A stretch of 64,000 bases of DNA from the NCBI RefSeq assembly GCF_038008325.1, contig NZ_JBBOYW010000001.1, positions 982,001-1,046,000 on the forward strand, in the 5' to 3' direction. Source of the DNA: Lysinibacillus sp. FSL K6-0232 (GTDB lineage Bacteria > Bacillota > Bacilli > Bacillales_A > Planococcaceae). The stretch's first letter is position 1, and each line of letters begins with the position of its first letter. The notes beneath the pieces were generated by a model. That model searched no databases. It was not told the origin of the DNA and saw nothing but the letters and a program-made list of their open reading frames with translations. Positions 32,501-43,511 of the stretch are shown here, piece after piece. Made by a program: the position numbers and the translations under genes.

Positions 32501-32743
32501 AAAATCGGGGCAAAAGGGCAAACATTAATTGACCTTATCCAAAACGGTGAAGCTCAGCTTGTTGTCAACACATTAACAAAAGGTAAGCAGCCAGCGCGTG
32601 ATGGCTTCCGAATCCGTCGTGAGTCTGTAGAAAATGGTGTGCCTTGTCTGACATCTCTAGATACAGCAGAAGCAATGGTACGTGTTATTGAATCGATGAC
32701 ATTTACAGCAGAACAAATGCCAAAAGCGGAGGTAGTACACTAA
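29546..32743 (+). CDS. carB: Carbamoyl-phosphate synthase large subunit, pyrimidine-specific
   Basis: Makes carbamoyl phosphate from bicarbonate, ammonia and two ATP; pyrAB in B. subtilis. 1065 residues with the duplicated ATP-grasp halves: [20 protein letters not shown] and later [20 protein letters not shown] begin the two synthetase units, each followed by EVNPR. The last 130 residues form the MGS-like allosteric domain. Confidence 0.98.
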   Translation: MPKRTDIETILVIGSGPIVIGQAAEFDYAGTQACLSLKEEGYRVILINSNPATIMTDTEIADKVYIEPISLDFVSRILRKERPDAILPTLGGQTGLNMAIELDESGILDELGIEILGTKLEAIHKAEDRDLFRNLMYELGAPVPESDIIHNLDEAKSFVAKIGYPVIVRPAFTLGGTGGGICYNDQDLEEIVTSGLKYSPVTQCLLEKSIAGYKEIEYEVMRDAADNAIVVCNMENVDPVGIHTGDSIVVAPTQTLSDRENQMLRNISLDIIRALKIEGGCNVQLALDPYSFNYYVIEVNPRVSRSSALASKATGYPIAKLAAKIAVGLTLDEIKNPVTGSTYACFEPALDYIVAKIPRWPFDKFESAKRNLGTQMKATGEVMALGRTFEEAMLKAVRSLETGQVHLELKHAEDNSDAWVEKRIRKAGDERLFFIGEALRRGVTIEQIHEWSAIDLFFLNKFKNIIDMEQTLANNKNDKEVLRTAKRLGFADKKIAELWETTPEAIYAYRKEQGIIPVYKMVDTCAAEFASETPYFYGTYEEENESIKSDKPSVVVLGSGPIRIGQGVEFDYATVHSVWAIQEAGYEAIIINSNPETVSTDFSISDKLYFEPLTIEDVMHIIDLEQPIGVVVQFGGQTAINLADKLAANGVKILGTTLEDIDRAENRDKFEQALHELNIPQPKGETAVSTEEALAIGQRLGFPVLVRPSYVLGGRAMEIVYNEEELHHYMENAVEASPDHPVLVDRYLTGQEIEVDAICDGENVLIPGIMEHIERAGVHSGDSISVYPPQKLTQAQKDTLVDYTTRLAKGLGIIGLMNIQYVISQGDVFVIEVNPRSSRTVPFLSKITNIPMANIATKAILGKSIVEQGYPTGLAPEQNGVFVKVPVFSFAKLRRVDITLGPEMKSTGEVMGKDATLEKALYKGLVAAGMEIRTEGTVLFTVSDKDKEEAIALAKRFSTVGYRIVATEGTARSFEAAGVRTDVVGKIGAKGQTLIDLIQNGEAQLVVNTLTKGKQPARDGFRIRRESVENGVPCLTSLDTAEAMVRVIESMTFTAEQMPKAEVVH

Positions 32744-32744
32744 T

Positions 32745-34425
<1,681 letters not shown>

Positions 34426-34426
<1 letters not shown>

Positions 34427-35130
34427 TGAACACCAAACCTATATTAGCATTAGATTTTCCAGGAGAAAAAGAAGTATTCGATTTTCTTCAACAGTTCAAT
34501 GAGCCTCTTTTCGTAAAAATTGGTATGGAATTATATATGCAAGAAGGACCTGATATTGTACGCAAAGTAAAGGATTTAGGGCATGATATTTTCCTAGATT
34601 TAAAATTACATGATATTCCAAATACAGTAGGCTCTGCAATGAAAGGGCTAGCAAAATTAGGTGTAGATTTAGTTAATGTCCATGCTGCAGGCGGGCGTCC
34701 AATGATGGAGGCAGCATTAGAAGGCCTTGAAGCGGGAACACCTGCTGGCAAAGAACGTCCAGCATTAATAGCTGTTACACAATTAACATCAACAACAGAA
34801 GAACAAATGCAAGCAGAGCAAAAAATTGCTCTCTCCTTGCAAGAGTCTGTTTTGCACTATGCAAGTCTTACAAAGCAGGCTGGCCTACAAGGGGTTGTGT
34901 GCTCTGTCCATGAGGCGAAAGCTATTGCACAGACATGTGGAGAGGATTTTCTACGTGTCACACCCGGTATTCGTTTAGCAGGTGGTGCTGCACACGATCA
35001 AAAGCGTATTGCAACGCCAGATGGGGCTAAACGAGATGGTTCTTCATTGATTGTTGTAGGGCGTGCTGTAACAGGCGCACAAGACCCAGTAGCAGCATAT
35101 AAAATCGTAACTGAATTATGGGAGGCATAA
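34426..35130 (+). CDS. pyrF: Orotidine 5'-phosphate decarboxylase
   Basis: Converts OMP to UMP. 234 residues from ATG 34426, nine bases from AAGGAG; an in-frame TTG at 34423 is less likely. The catalytic Asp-Lys array [13 protein letters not shown] is intact, as is the phosphate-site [12 protein letters not shown]. It overlaps the pyrD stop by one base and is followed 3 bases later by pyrE. Confidence 0.97.
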
Positions 35131-35133
35131 AGC

Positions 35134-35763
35134 ATGACATTACAAAATGAAATCGCACACGCTATGTTAAAAGTAGGTGCTGTAGAATTAAATCCAACAG
35201 AATTATTTACATGGGCATCTGGCATAAAATCGCCAATTTACTGTGATACACGCTTAACAATCTCTGATCCAGTGATTCGTAAGCAATTAGCAAATGGCTT
35301 AGCCTCTGTTATTAAAGAGAGCTTTGGCGCAACAGAAATCGTTGCAGGTACAGCTACAGCAGGTATTCCTCATGCAGCATGGGTAAGTGATATTTTAGAA
35401 TTACCGATGGTTTATGTACGTTCAAAAGCAAAGGAACATGGCCGTGGCAATCAGATCGAAGGAAAATATGCAGCAGGTCAAAAAGTTGTTGTAGTAGAAG
35501 ATATCGTTTCAACAGGTGGTTCATCCATTACGGCTGTAGAAGCATTGCGTGCAGCAGGCTGTGAAGTGCTAGGTGTTGTTTGTGTGTACACATATAATCT
35601 ACCACGTGCAGAGCAAGCCTTTGATGAGGCAGGCATTCAATATGTATCATTAACAAACTTTGATTATTTAATCGAAGCAGCAAATGAATCAGGCGCTATT
35701 CAACAAGAGGATATCCCATTCTTAAAAGAGTGGCACAGCAAGTTAAAAGCAGGCGAGCTATAA
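35134..35763 (+). CDS. pyrE: Orotate phosphoribosyltransferase
   Basis: Joins orotate and PRPP to make OMP. 209 residues, with the PRPP motif VVVVEDIVSTGGSS and the flexible loop YVRSKAKEHGRGNQIEG. It is the last gene of the pyr operon, as in B. subtilis, and is followed by a strong terminator. Confidence 0.97.
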   Translation: MTLQNEIAHAMLKVGAVELNPTELFTWASGIKSPIYCDTRLTISDPVIRKQLANGLASVIKESFGATEIVAGTATAGIPHAAWVSDILELPMVYVRSKAKEHGRGNQIEGKYAAGQKVVVVEDIVSTGGSSITAVEALRAAGCEVLGVVCVYTYNLPRAEQAFDEAGIQYVSLTNFDYLIEAANESGAIQQEDIPFLKEWHSKLKAGEL

Positions 35764-35851
35764 TTTTTAAATTTTTACTACTAAAGTTTAGAACGCCTTA
35801 AATAAAAGTCAAAAGCAACTGTCGATAATTTTATCGATAGCTCAGATTGTA

Positions 35852-35898
35852 GACAAAAGGAATCGAGAAGTTCACGCTCGATTCCTTTTGTCATTTTT
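35852..35898 (+). terminator. Terminator of the pyr operon
   Basis: A perfect 16-bp stem (GACAAAAGGAATCGAG with CTCGATTCCTTTTGTC) around a nine-base loop, followed by ATTTTTT. Confidence 0.92.
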
Positions 35899-35960
35899 TC
35901 TTCTATAGTGTTTATTTTTAATATATACATGCTTATGGGAAAATTTCTTTGTGTAGCATC

Positions 35961-36070
35961 AATAAAAGGTAAAAATCCATAAAGATGTCCATGAATAGAA
36001 GATAAGAAGCTGATAAAAGATACACTTGGTACTTATTCATAGACAGTATAGCGGATTTTTACCTTTTATT
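35961..36070. repeat. 110-bp element with 37-bp imperfect inverted arms
   Basis: The left arm (35961-35997) and right arm (36034-36070) are inverted copies of each other. The outer 18 bases (AATAAAAGGTAAAAATCC) are perfect and ATGAATA at the inner end also matches; the part between is partly diverged. The 36-bp centre is not coding. It sits between the pyr terminator and the opp terminator. It could be a small non-autonomous mobile element or a structured RNA. Apart from this the pyrE-oppF gap holds only the two terminators. Confidence 0.6.
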
Positions 36071-36077
36071 ATCAACT

Positions 36078-36120
36078 AAAAAAACTCCCATTACAGTGTG
36101 TAGACTGTTAATAGGAGCTT
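36078..36120 (-). terminator. Terminator of the opp operon
   Basis: Read on the minus strand, CTCCTATTAACAGT pairs with ACTGTAATGGGAG (one bulge) and is followed by seven T residues. It begins just after the oppF stop. Confidence 0.85.
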
Positions 36121-36125
36121 TATAC

Positions 36126-37052
36126 TTATCTGTTCGCAACCCATGTTTTCACAAGGTCAGCAGTACCATATACATAATGCTGGTCGCCTACTTCGTGGTA
36201 TGTTGCACTATCATCCACTTCTGTATGTTTGTACGGAATACGTTGACGGCGTTTTTCCGAGATTGGGTCAGGAAGTGGAATCGCTGATAATAATGATTTT
36301 GTGTATGGATGAACAGGGTGATTGTAAATATCATCTGCTTTTCCAATTTCCATAATTTTTCCATGGTACATCACAGCAATGCGATCACTGATGTATTTTA
36401 CCATGGAGAGGTCATGGGCAATAAAAAGATATGTTAAGCCACGTTCTTTTTGAAGCTGCTTTAATAGGTTAACAACCTGTGCTTGAATCGATACATCAAG
36501 TGCTGAGATCGGCTCATCGGCAATAATAAACTTAGGGTCTAAGCTTAATGCACGAGCAATCCCAATACGTTGACGTTGACCACCAGAGAATTCGTGTGCG
36601 TAACGATTCGCATGCTCTTTGTTTAAACCGACAGCTTCAAGTAATTCTTGAATTTTTGCACGACGTTCCTTTTTATCCTTGTAAAGACCATGAATATCAA
36701 AGGCTTCACCAATGATTTCACCCGCTGTCATACGAGGGTTTAAAGACGCATAAGGGTCTTGGAAAATCATTTGCATTTGACGGTTAAACTTCTTTAACTC
36801 ACTTTTAGATTTTTTTCCATGGACATTTTCACCATTGAAAATAATCTCACCATCTGTAATGTCGTATAAGCGAATAATTGAACGACCAGTTGTTGATTTA
36901 CCACAGCCTGATTCACCCACAAGACCAAGTGTTTCACCTTCGTAAACATCGAAGCTAATACCGTCTACAGCTTTAATGGGATTAGCTGGCGAACCAAAAT
37001 ACTGCTTTACATTTTTGATTTCAAGAATTTTTTTCGCACCAGGTTTAGTCAT
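36126..37052 (-). CDS. oppF: Oligopeptide ABC transporter ATP-binding protein OppF
   Basis: One of two cytoplasmic ATPases driving peptide import. 308 residues with Walker A GESGCGKSTT, Q-loop QMIFQDPYASLNPR, signature SGGQRQRIGIARAL, Walker B FIIADEPISALD and the C-terminal oligopeptide-transporter extension (HPVHPYTKSLLSAIP). The start ATG 37052 overlaps the oppD end by eight bases. A decayed copy of this junction lies near 42.85 kb. Confidence 0.94.
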   Translation of the reverse strand: MTKPGAKKILEIKNVKQYFGSPANPIKAVDGISFDVYEGETLGLVGESGCGKSTTGRSIIRLYDITDGEIIFNGENVHGKKSKSELKKFNRQMQMIFQDPYASLNPRMTAGEIIGEAFDIHGLYKDKKERRAKIQELLEAVGLNKEHANRYAHEFSGGQRQRIGIARALSLDPKFIIADEPISALDVSIQAQVVNLLKQLQKERGLTYLFIAHDLSMVKYISDRIAVMYHGKIMEIGKADDIYNHPVHPYTKSLLSAIPLPDPISEKRRQRIPYKHTEVDDSATYHEVGDQHYVYGTADLVKTWVANR

Positions 37053-38100
37053 TTTCTTGTGCCTCCTTTGCTAAATACCCTTCAATACGTTTAGCAACTG
37101 CATCAGGAAGAGGAACTTTTGGTGCATCAGGATGCAACAACCAAGTTTTTGCAAAATGCGTTTCGCTTACTTGGAACATTGGCGGCTCTTGTTCATAATC
37201 AATTTCCATTGCAAACTCATTACGTGCTGCAAATGCATCGCCTTTTGGCGGATTTGTTAAATCAGGCGGTGAGCCTGGAATTGTACGCAATAGCTCGTCT
37301 GTATCATTATCTAAATCAGGCATCGAGCCAAGTAGACCCCATGTGTAAGGGTGCTTTGGATTATAGAAAATATCATTAACAGTACCGTATTCAACGATTT
37401 GACCAGCATACATAACTGCCACACGATCAGCAACGTTTGCCACAACACCTAAATCGTGTGTAATGAAAATGATAGATGTTTTCGAGTTTTTTTGAATTTC
37501 TTTCATTAGCTCTAAAATTTGTGCTTGAATTGTTACGTCTAAAGCTGTTGTCGGTTCATCGGCAATTAGCAGCTTTGGATCAGCAGCAAGTGCGATAGCG
37601 ATAACAACACGCTGACGCATACCACCTGAAAATTCATGTGGATATTGGTTATAGCGTTTTTCAGGGAAGGGGATACCTACCTGTGATAAAAGCTCGATTG
37701 CACGTTTTTTCGCATCAGCTTTTGAAACCTTTTTATGTTGCAAAATTACTTCAGTTATTTGACGTCCGACCTTCATTGTTGGATTCAAACTTGTCATTGG
37801 ATCTTGGAAAATCATTGCAATTTCATTTCCACGTACTTTTGACATTTCTTTATCTGTTAGTGGTACTAAATCACGACCATTGAATAAAATTTGTCCTGAC
37901 GCATAAATACCAGGTGGCTGTGGAATTAGTTTCATTAATGCATTACTCGTAACACTTTTACCAGAACCTGATTCACCAACTATAGCGAGCGTTTCACCTT
38001 CCTTTAAATCAAAGGTAACACCACGTACAGCATGAACAAGTCCTGCATAGGTTTTAAAGTTAATTCTTAAATCTTTTACTTCTAAAATTGTTTTACTCAT
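37045..38100 (-). CDS. oppD: Oligopeptide ABC transporter ATP-binding protein OppD
   Basis: Partner ATPase of OppF. The start is ATG 38100, with AGGAGGTGG five bases upstream; the frame is open further to 38175, but that would run into oppC. 351 residues with Walker A GESGSGKSVTS, signature SGGMRQRVVIAIAL, Walker B LLIADEPTTALD and the C-terminal oligopeptide-binding extension (NPKHPYTWGLLGSMP). Confidence 0.94.
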   Translation of the reverse strand: MSKTILEVKDLRINFKTYAGLVHAVRGVTFDLKEGETLAIVGESGSGKSVTSNALMKLIPQPPGIYASGQILFNGRDLVPLTDKEMSKVRGNEIAMIFQDPMTSLNPTMKVGRQITEVILQHKKVSKADAKKRAIELLSQVGIPFPEKRYNQYPHEFSGGMRQRVVIAIALAADPKLLIADEPTTALDVTIQAQILELMKEIQKNSKTSIIFITHDLGVVANVADRVAVMYAGQIVEYGTVNDIFYNPKHPYTWGLLGSMPDLDNDTDELLRTIPGSPPDLTNPPKGDAFAARNEFAMEIDYEQEPPMFQVSETHFAKTWLLHPDAPKVPLPDAVAKRIEGYLAKEAQEND

Positions 38101-38113
38101 TACGGCCACCTCC

Positions 38114-39034
38114 TTATTTACGTAGTTTTGGATCAAGTGCATCACGTAAGCCGTCACCAACTGCATTAAATGCAAAGATTGTTAGTGAAATAAATACTGC
38201 CGGGAAAATTAAGCGCCAAGGAGCATTCGCAATGGCTTTATTCCCATCAGATGCCATTGTACCCCAAGAAGCTGTTGGAGCAGGTACACCAAGACCAAGA
38301 TAACTTAAGAATGACTCAGTGAAAATAGCAGATGGAATTGTTAATGTCATTGTTACTAAAATTGCACCAAGAGCATTTGGAATTAAATGTTTGATAATTA
38401 AATGACTTGTACTAGCCCCTAATGTACGAGCTGCAAGTACATATTCTTGATTTTTAATGGATAATACTTCACCACGCACAATACGAGCCATATTAATCCA
38501 ACCAGTGATAGATAAGGCAACAATCATTGGAATTAAGCCAGGCTGCATAACAACTAGTAAGACGATTACAACTAATAGGTAAGGTACAGCTGTTAAAACA
38601 TCGGCAATACGCATCATAATATTATCAACACGACCACCTGCTAAACCTGAAATACTGCCCCAAATAACACCGATAATTAAATCAATAATTGCTGCGGCAA
38701 TTCCGATAAAGAGGGAGATACGAGCACCTTCCCAAATACGAACGAAAATATCACGACCAAGGTCATCTGTTCCAAACCAAAATTGTGCAGACGGCGGTGC
38801 ATTATAAACACCTAATTGATCACTTGCTTTATATTGAGAGAACATTGGTACAAACGTAGCCATTAAAATAACAATAATTAAAATAATGATCCCAACAATG
38901 GCTAATTTGTTATGAGAGAAACGGATAAATACTTCCTTCCAAAAGGAAACGGATTTATCGGCTAATTTTTCCGTTACTTCATGATTACCACCAACAATTT
39001 TAAACTTATCTTTTTCAATTTGTTGCTGTGTCAT
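38114..39034 (-). CDS. oppC: Oligopeptide ABC transporter permease OppC
   Basis: Inner-membrane permease, 306 residues. A first membrane segment at about 42-64 precedes the permease domain with five more segments and the EAA-type loop AARTLGASTSHLIIKHLIPN that contacts OppD/OppF. The start overlaps the oppB stop as TAATG with AGGAG upstream. Confidence 0.93.
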   Translation of the reverse strand: MTQQQIEKDKFKIVGGNHEVTEKLADKSVSFWKEVFIRFSHNKLAIVGIIILIIVILMATFVPMFSQYKASDQLGVYNAPPSAQFWFGTDDLGRDIFVRIWEGARISLFIGIAAAIIDLIIGVIWGSISGLAGGRVDNIMMRIADVLTAVPYLLVVIVLLVVMQPGLIPMIVALSITGWINMARIVRGEVLSIKNQEYVLAARTLGASTSHLIIKHLIPNALGAILVTMTLTIPSAIFTESFLSYLGLGVPAPTASWGTMASDGNKAIANAPWRLIFPAVFISLTIFAFNAVGDGLRDALDPKLRK

Positions 39035-39963
39035 TATTTTTTCGCTCCTTTCAGTTTAATACGCGGATCAATCACACTATATAAAATATCAACGATTAAT
39101 ACCGCAAATAAAAGGATGATGGAGAAGAACACTGTCGTACCCATAATAACGGTATAGTCACGGTTTGTAATACTTTGAACGAAGTGTTTCCCAAGCCCAG
39201 GAATAGCGAAAATTTGCTCAATAATGAAACTACCTGTTACAACACCCGCTGTTAATGGACCTAAATAAGTGACAACTGGAAGTAGCGCATTACGCAAAGT
39301 ATGACGGAAAACGATTGTCCATTTCCCAATCCCTTTCGCACGAGCCATTTTTACATAGTCACTATTGTTTTGTTCAAGCATACTTGAACGCGTTAATTTT
39401 GCAATAAAGCCCATATGAGTTAAAGCAATTGCAAAGGCAGGTAATATACTATAAACAAAGCCTTTCCATCCACTAATCGGGAACAAACCTAGCTTAAAGG
39501 CTAAGAAATACTGCATTAATCCCGCTAAAATAAATGAAGGTACTGAAATAAATAACACCGCAAAGGACGTTGCCAAATAATCCGGGAACTTATTATGATA
39601 TAGCGCGGAAACTACGCCTATTAAAATACCAAATCCAACTGCCAATAGCATAGCTTCAATCCCTAATGTTAACGAAACAGGGAAACTTTCTGCAATCATA
39701 TCATTTGTCGAACGCGCTTTATATTTCATGGACTCACCGAAATTGAAAGTGGCCGTATCGATTAAATAATCTTTATATTGTATATACCAAGGGTTATTTA
39801 ATCCATACGTTTCGTTTAACTTCTCCTCAATTTGAGGTGGGAAATTACGTTCGCTCGCAAAAGGGCTACCAGGAGCGAGACGCATTAAGAAAAACGTAAC
39901 AGTTACGATGACGAAAAGCGCGAGAAGTATATACATCAGCCTTTTCAAAATATATTTAATCAC
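39034..39963 (-). CDS. oppB: Oligopeptide ABC transporter permease OppB
   Basis: Second permease, 309 residues, six membrane segments, N-terminal signature MIKYILKRLMYILLALFVIV and the EAA loop MARAKGIGKWTIVFRHTLRN. The ORF starts at ATG 39963 with AGGAGG upstream. A large hairpin separates it from oppA, consistent with higher oppA expression. Confidence 0.93.
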   Translation of the reverse strand: MIKYILKRLMYILLALFVIVTVTFFLMRLAPGSPFASERNFPPQIEEKLNETYGLNNPWYIQYKDYLIDTATFNFGESMKYKARSTNDMIAESFPVSLTLGIEAMLLAVGFGILIGVVSALYHNKFPDYLATSFAVLFISVPSFILAGLMQYFLAFKLGLFPISGWKGFVYSILPAFAIALTHMGFIAKLTRSSMLEQNNSDYVKMARAKGIGKWTIVFRHTLRNALLPVVTYLGPLTAGVVTGSFIIEQIFAIPGLGKHFVQSITNRDYTVIMGTTVFFSIILLFAVLIVDILYSVIDPRIKLKGAKK

Positions 39964-40021
39964 ATAAAACTCCTCCTTCTATTTGTCAATTGTCAGACAA
40001 ATATATGCCTTCGTATTTTAA

Positions 40022-40063
40022 AAAGAGCTGACTCGCGCCATAGTGGCTACGAGGCAGCTCTTT
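40022..40063 (-). terminator. Long hairpin between oppA and oppB
   Basis: On the minus strand AAAGAGCTG and CAGCTCTTT form the base, CTCG/CGAG and GCCA/TGGC the upper stem with small internal loops, and TTTTTAAAAT follows. Likely a leaky terminator or mRNA-end stabiliser that lets oppA exceed oppBCDF. Confidence 0.7.
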
Positions 40064-40110
40064 GTTGTAGAGCTAAATAAGTGAAATAAAATAATGTGAA
40101 AAAATTATTT

Positions 40111-41769
40111 TTATTCTACTACAACCTCTTTAAGTGAAATGTTACCAAGGATATCTGCTTGCATGTTTTTCACGTTATCTTGTACTACAGAAAGATTTGT
40201 GTAGTAGTAGATAGGTGCAACAGGGAATTCAGCCATAGCAACTGCTTCAGCTTGTTTTAAAAGCTCAAGACGTTTAGCTGGATCTACTTCTGTATTAGAT
40301 TGTTCTAATAATTTTTTGTACTCTGGGTTTTCCCAGCCAGTATCGTTATTTCCATTGTCAGCAGTATCATACATTTCTAAGAATGTATAAGCATCATTGT
40401 AGTCACCAACCCAGCCCATACGTCCAGCTTGGTAATCTAATTGGTTAAGCTTTTCTAAATAAACTTGCCATTCAGAGTTATCAAGACCTACAGTAATACC
40501 AAGGTTTTTCGTCCAGCCCTCTTGAATGAATTGAGCGATAGCAGCGTGTGCTTCACTAGTGTTGTAAGAAATATTAACTGTAATATCTGCTGGGTTTGTA
40601 ATACCAAGTTCTTGCATACCAGCTTCAAGTGCAGCTTTAGCTTCTTCGATATCATTGTCTTTGAAGTAACCACGGTCTTCTTCAAAGCCATTAACTGCGA
40701 TAGGAACCATACCTAATGCAGGTTTTTGTTCACCTTTAGTAACATTGTCAATTAAACCTTGACGATCAATTGCTAATGTTAACGCTTTACGAATGTTAGC
40801 GTTTCCAGTAAATTTATCAGTTGTGTTTAGCTTGTACCAATAAACAGAAGCTTGGTCAGCAATTTTTAATGAACCGTCAGCTTTAAATTCTTCGATTGAG
40901 TCAAGTGCAACAGTTTGGAATGGTGCACCTAAGTAGTCGATTTCGCCACCTTTAAACATTGTAGCAGCAGTTGTTTCAGATTCTACCATACCGATATTAA
41001 CTGTTTCTAAAGATACTTTATCAGCATCCCAGTATTCTGGATTTTTCTTTAATACAACAGTATCATTGTGTCTCCATTCAGCTAATGTGAATGGTCCGTT
41101 TGTTACATAGTTTTCACCAGCATCTGTATACCAATCATCATTACCTTCAACTACTTTTTGGTTTAATGGTGCATACGTTTTGAATGCTGTTAATTCTAAG
41201 AAGTAAGGTGTTGGGTTTTCTAAAGTTACAACTAAAGTTTTGTCATCTTCAGCTTTAATGCCTACATCATCAGCAGAACCTTCACCGTTGTTGTAAGCTG
41301 TAGCCCCTTTAATAGGGTAAAGAATTGAAGCATACTCCGAAAGGTTATCTGGGTTTAATGCCCATTTCCAAGCGTATTCGAAGTCACCAGCAGTTACTGG
41401 ATCTCCATTTGACCATTTAGCATCACGTAATTTGAATGTGTATGTTTTTTGGTCTTCGCTAATTTCCCAACTTTCAGCCATAGCTGCAACTGGTTTAGCA
41501 TCTGCATCAAGCGTTGTTAAACCTTCAAATGTGTTTGTAAGAATAACACCAGAAGTTGTATCAGTTGCTAATGCAGGGTGTAGTGATGGTGGCTCAGAAG
41601 CTACTACTAAATTTAATTCGCCACCTGATGAAGATGTTCCAGATGAACCAGAATCTTTACTGCCATCTTTTGAACTATCAGACGAATCTCCACCGAAGCC
41701 ACATGCAGCAAGCACTAAAGAAAATACTGCAAGGACTGTTAATAATAAAAACTTTTTGTTTTTATTCAT
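40111..41769 (-). CDS. oppA: Oligopeptide-binding lipoprotein OppA
   Basis: Extracellular substrate-binding lipoprotein. 552 residues: signal peptide with lipobox LAAC (Cys about residue 23), a Ser/Asp/Gly-rich linker, then an SBP_bac_5 domain starting LNLVVASEPPSLHPALATD with the family motif TYTFKLRDAKWSNGDPVTA. ATG 41769 has AGGGGG upstream. First gene of the opp operon. Specificity for peptides is inferred from the family and from the whole ABCDF set. Confidence 0.94.
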   Translation of the reverse strand: MNKNKKFLLLTVLAVFSLVLAACGFGGDSSDSSKDGSKDSGSSGTSSSGGELNLVVASEPPSLHPALATDTTSGVILTNTFEGLTTLDADAKPVAAMAESWEISEDQKTYTFKLRDAKWSNGDPVTAGDFEYAWKWALNPDNLSEYASILYPIKGATAYNNGEGSADDVGIKAEDDKTLVVTLENPTPYFLELTAFKTYAPLNQKVVEGNDDWYTDAGENYVTNGPFTLAEWRHNDTVVLKKNPEYWDADKVSLETVNIGMVESETTAATMFKGGEIDYLGAPFQTVALDSIEEFKADGSLKIADQASVYWYKLNTTDKFTGNANIRKALTLAIDRQGLIDNVTKGEQKPALGMVPIAVNGFEEDRGYFKDNDIEEAKAALEAGMQELGITNPADITVNISYNTSEAHAAIAQFIQEGWTKNLGITVGLDNSEWQVYLEKLNQLDYQAGRMGWVGDYNDAYTFLEMYDTADNGNNDTGWENPEYKKLLEQSNTEVDPAKRLELLKQAEAVAMAEFPVAPIYYYTNLSVVQDNVKNMQADILGNISLKEVVVE

Positions 41770-42813
41770 AGTGAATCCCCCTATACAATTTTTAAGCCTT
41801 TTTTGAAGCTCCTATTTAATATACCAAAAAAATCATTGTGTACAAAATAAAAAAGATTCGAATTTATCTAGTATTATCTGACATCTAAGAGAATAATAAA
41901 TTTTTCCGATTTATTATGCTAAAGAAACAAAGTGCTTATATGATAAAAAAATGATATTAATAGATAGTTTATATCAAAAATAAAACAAAAATAAAAAAAA
42001 TGATTTACTATATCGAAAATTCCTATTTTTTTGATAATATTATTGATATTCCAAAAAATAAGTCAAAAGTCATGGAGGTATTACCTTAAGAGATTTGTAT
42101 AGATTTGTAGAAAATTTATGTAAAACTCAGTGAATTGGTTTCTTTAGCAGGTAATTTTTTGTAGATTCTTATCGTGAAACATGAATATTTTTATCTATTA
42201 ATGATATATAAGAAACTTGTTTTGTATTTTTTTAAGATTATGCCATTAGCAAGGTAAAAAAAGAAAAATAGAGAAAATGCACGAAAAAATATACTTTAAT
42301 TTAGAAAAAATCGTCTTAAAAAAGTAGAGAGTTAGCTGAAATATATTTTTTTGGAATAGCTTCTAACTCGATTATGTATAGATGTATCTATGCTTAAGTC
42401 ATAAGTTTTATTCCTCTATCAAATCGTTAAAAGATTGTTTGATTTTGTTGTAATCTCATCTATTTAAGTCGTGTTGTTTTCCTGAGAATATCAATTGTCT
42501 TACTGATACGGACTAATTATGCAAATAATTACTAAAAATCAGCTACTTTACTTATCGCAGATTTCTGTTACCTTTCGCTAGGAGAAATTTTATTGATTTC
42601 GATCAGGCATGGACTGTCGAAATAATAAGAAATATGTTTATATATGGTGAAAAGTCTATTGTCTTACTTGAATGAATAGTAGTTGATCGAGAGGTTTTTA
42701 ATCAATAGTTAGCTTTAACAGAGAAATACCTATACTTTATTTTTTCTGATGGATTGAGTAGTGATATTTTATAGCTATATATAATAAGGAAGATTGTATA
42801 TAAAAAATGCATG

Positions 42814-42889
42814 GAAGGGTACTTAGCAAAGGAGGCACAAAAAATGATTAAACCTGGTGCGAAAAACCTCTTGAAATCAAACATGTAAA
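42814..42889 (+). pseudogene. Remnant of an oppD-oppF junction
   Basis: This 76-bp stretch matches, with a few changes and small gaps, the live oppD 3' end and oppF 5' end (complement of 37005-37083), including the end of oppD, the ribosome site AAAGGAGG and oppF codons 1-16. It reads MIKPGAKNLLKSNM and then stops. It is on the opposite strand to the live operon. Similarity begins and ends abruptly, so it is a fragment of a second, mostly deleted opp copy. Confidence 0.85.
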
Positions 42890-42958
42890 ATCGTAACTAT
42901 CGTTCTTTAATTAACTTTATTAATGTATTCAAATCCAAATATAAGGGGATTTCAAAGT

Positions 42959-43267
42959 AAGAAGAAAGCCTTCTTAACTAATTTTTTTAGCTATTTTGTT
43001 ATTAATTCCAATGCATGTTTTGGCAGAGGACTCCTTGGGAACATTCAATTTTGATTCAGGTAAAGTTTCACATCCTTATGACATGGTGAATTCAAAGAGA
43101 GAAGTGATGAAATATGAGGATTACAGTAAAAATTGTTTAACTCAAATGATGAGGGTATATGGAAAAGAAGGAACTGATAAAATATCAAATGAACGTATTG
43201 ATTCTTCATCCATTAAAAATATTTAAGTGGTGCTGATGGTCGTAATGGTTCTTGTACAGGATATTAA
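42959..43267 (+). pseudogene. Decayed gene for a small exported protein
   Basis: A frame without a usable start encodes a typical signal peptide (LLLIPMHVLAED) followed by about 60 residues (FNFDSGKVSHPYDMV, MRVYGKEGTDKIS). Upstream, KKKAFLTNF would join in frame if one T of the seven-T run at 42982-42988 were removed. Downstream, a shift near 43220 continues as YLSGADGRNGSCTGY and stops at 43267. I do not recognise the family. Two apparent frameshifts and no ATG indicate a pseudogene; sequencing error is possible. Confidence 0.55.
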
Positions 43268-43454
43268 GAGGACTCGATTTAAACCTAAGTAATAATCGTC
43301 AAGTAGGAGATATTGTGGAGTTTCTTGGAGTATAGAAAGCTTGCTATTAAAATAGCTTGATACATTCATATCAAAGTTATGAAAAAAACCCATCCCTTAT
43401 AATGGATATTTAAAATTAGTGTTTTTTAACTTGAAATTTTCTTACTACAAACAA

Positions 43455-43498
43455 CAGCACCCTATAGGAGAGGCTTTTTAGCGTCCTATAGGGTGCTG
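43455..43498 (-). terminator. Terminator of rqcH
   Basis: A perfect 15-bp stem, CAGCACCCTATAGGA with TCCTATAGGGTGCTG, around a 14-base loop just after the rqcH stop. The minus-strand tail TTGTTTGT is only moderately T-rich. Confidence 0.75.
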
Positions 43499-43511
43499 CT
43501 TTAGTTGTTGA

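Larger units (their letters stand above)
41770..43454. other. 1.7-kb gene-poor region with decayed remnants
   Basis: Very A+T-rich. I find no intact gene in either strand. It should contain the opp promoter near its left end, but I could not identify a convincing -35/-10 pair. Two remnants are listed separately. The rest shows nothing I can assign. Confidence 0.7.

Noticed and set aside
42702..42884. Minus-strand 60-codon frame in the gene-poor region
   Set aside because: Its first half is the complement of the opp fossil; no ribosome site or recognisable domain.
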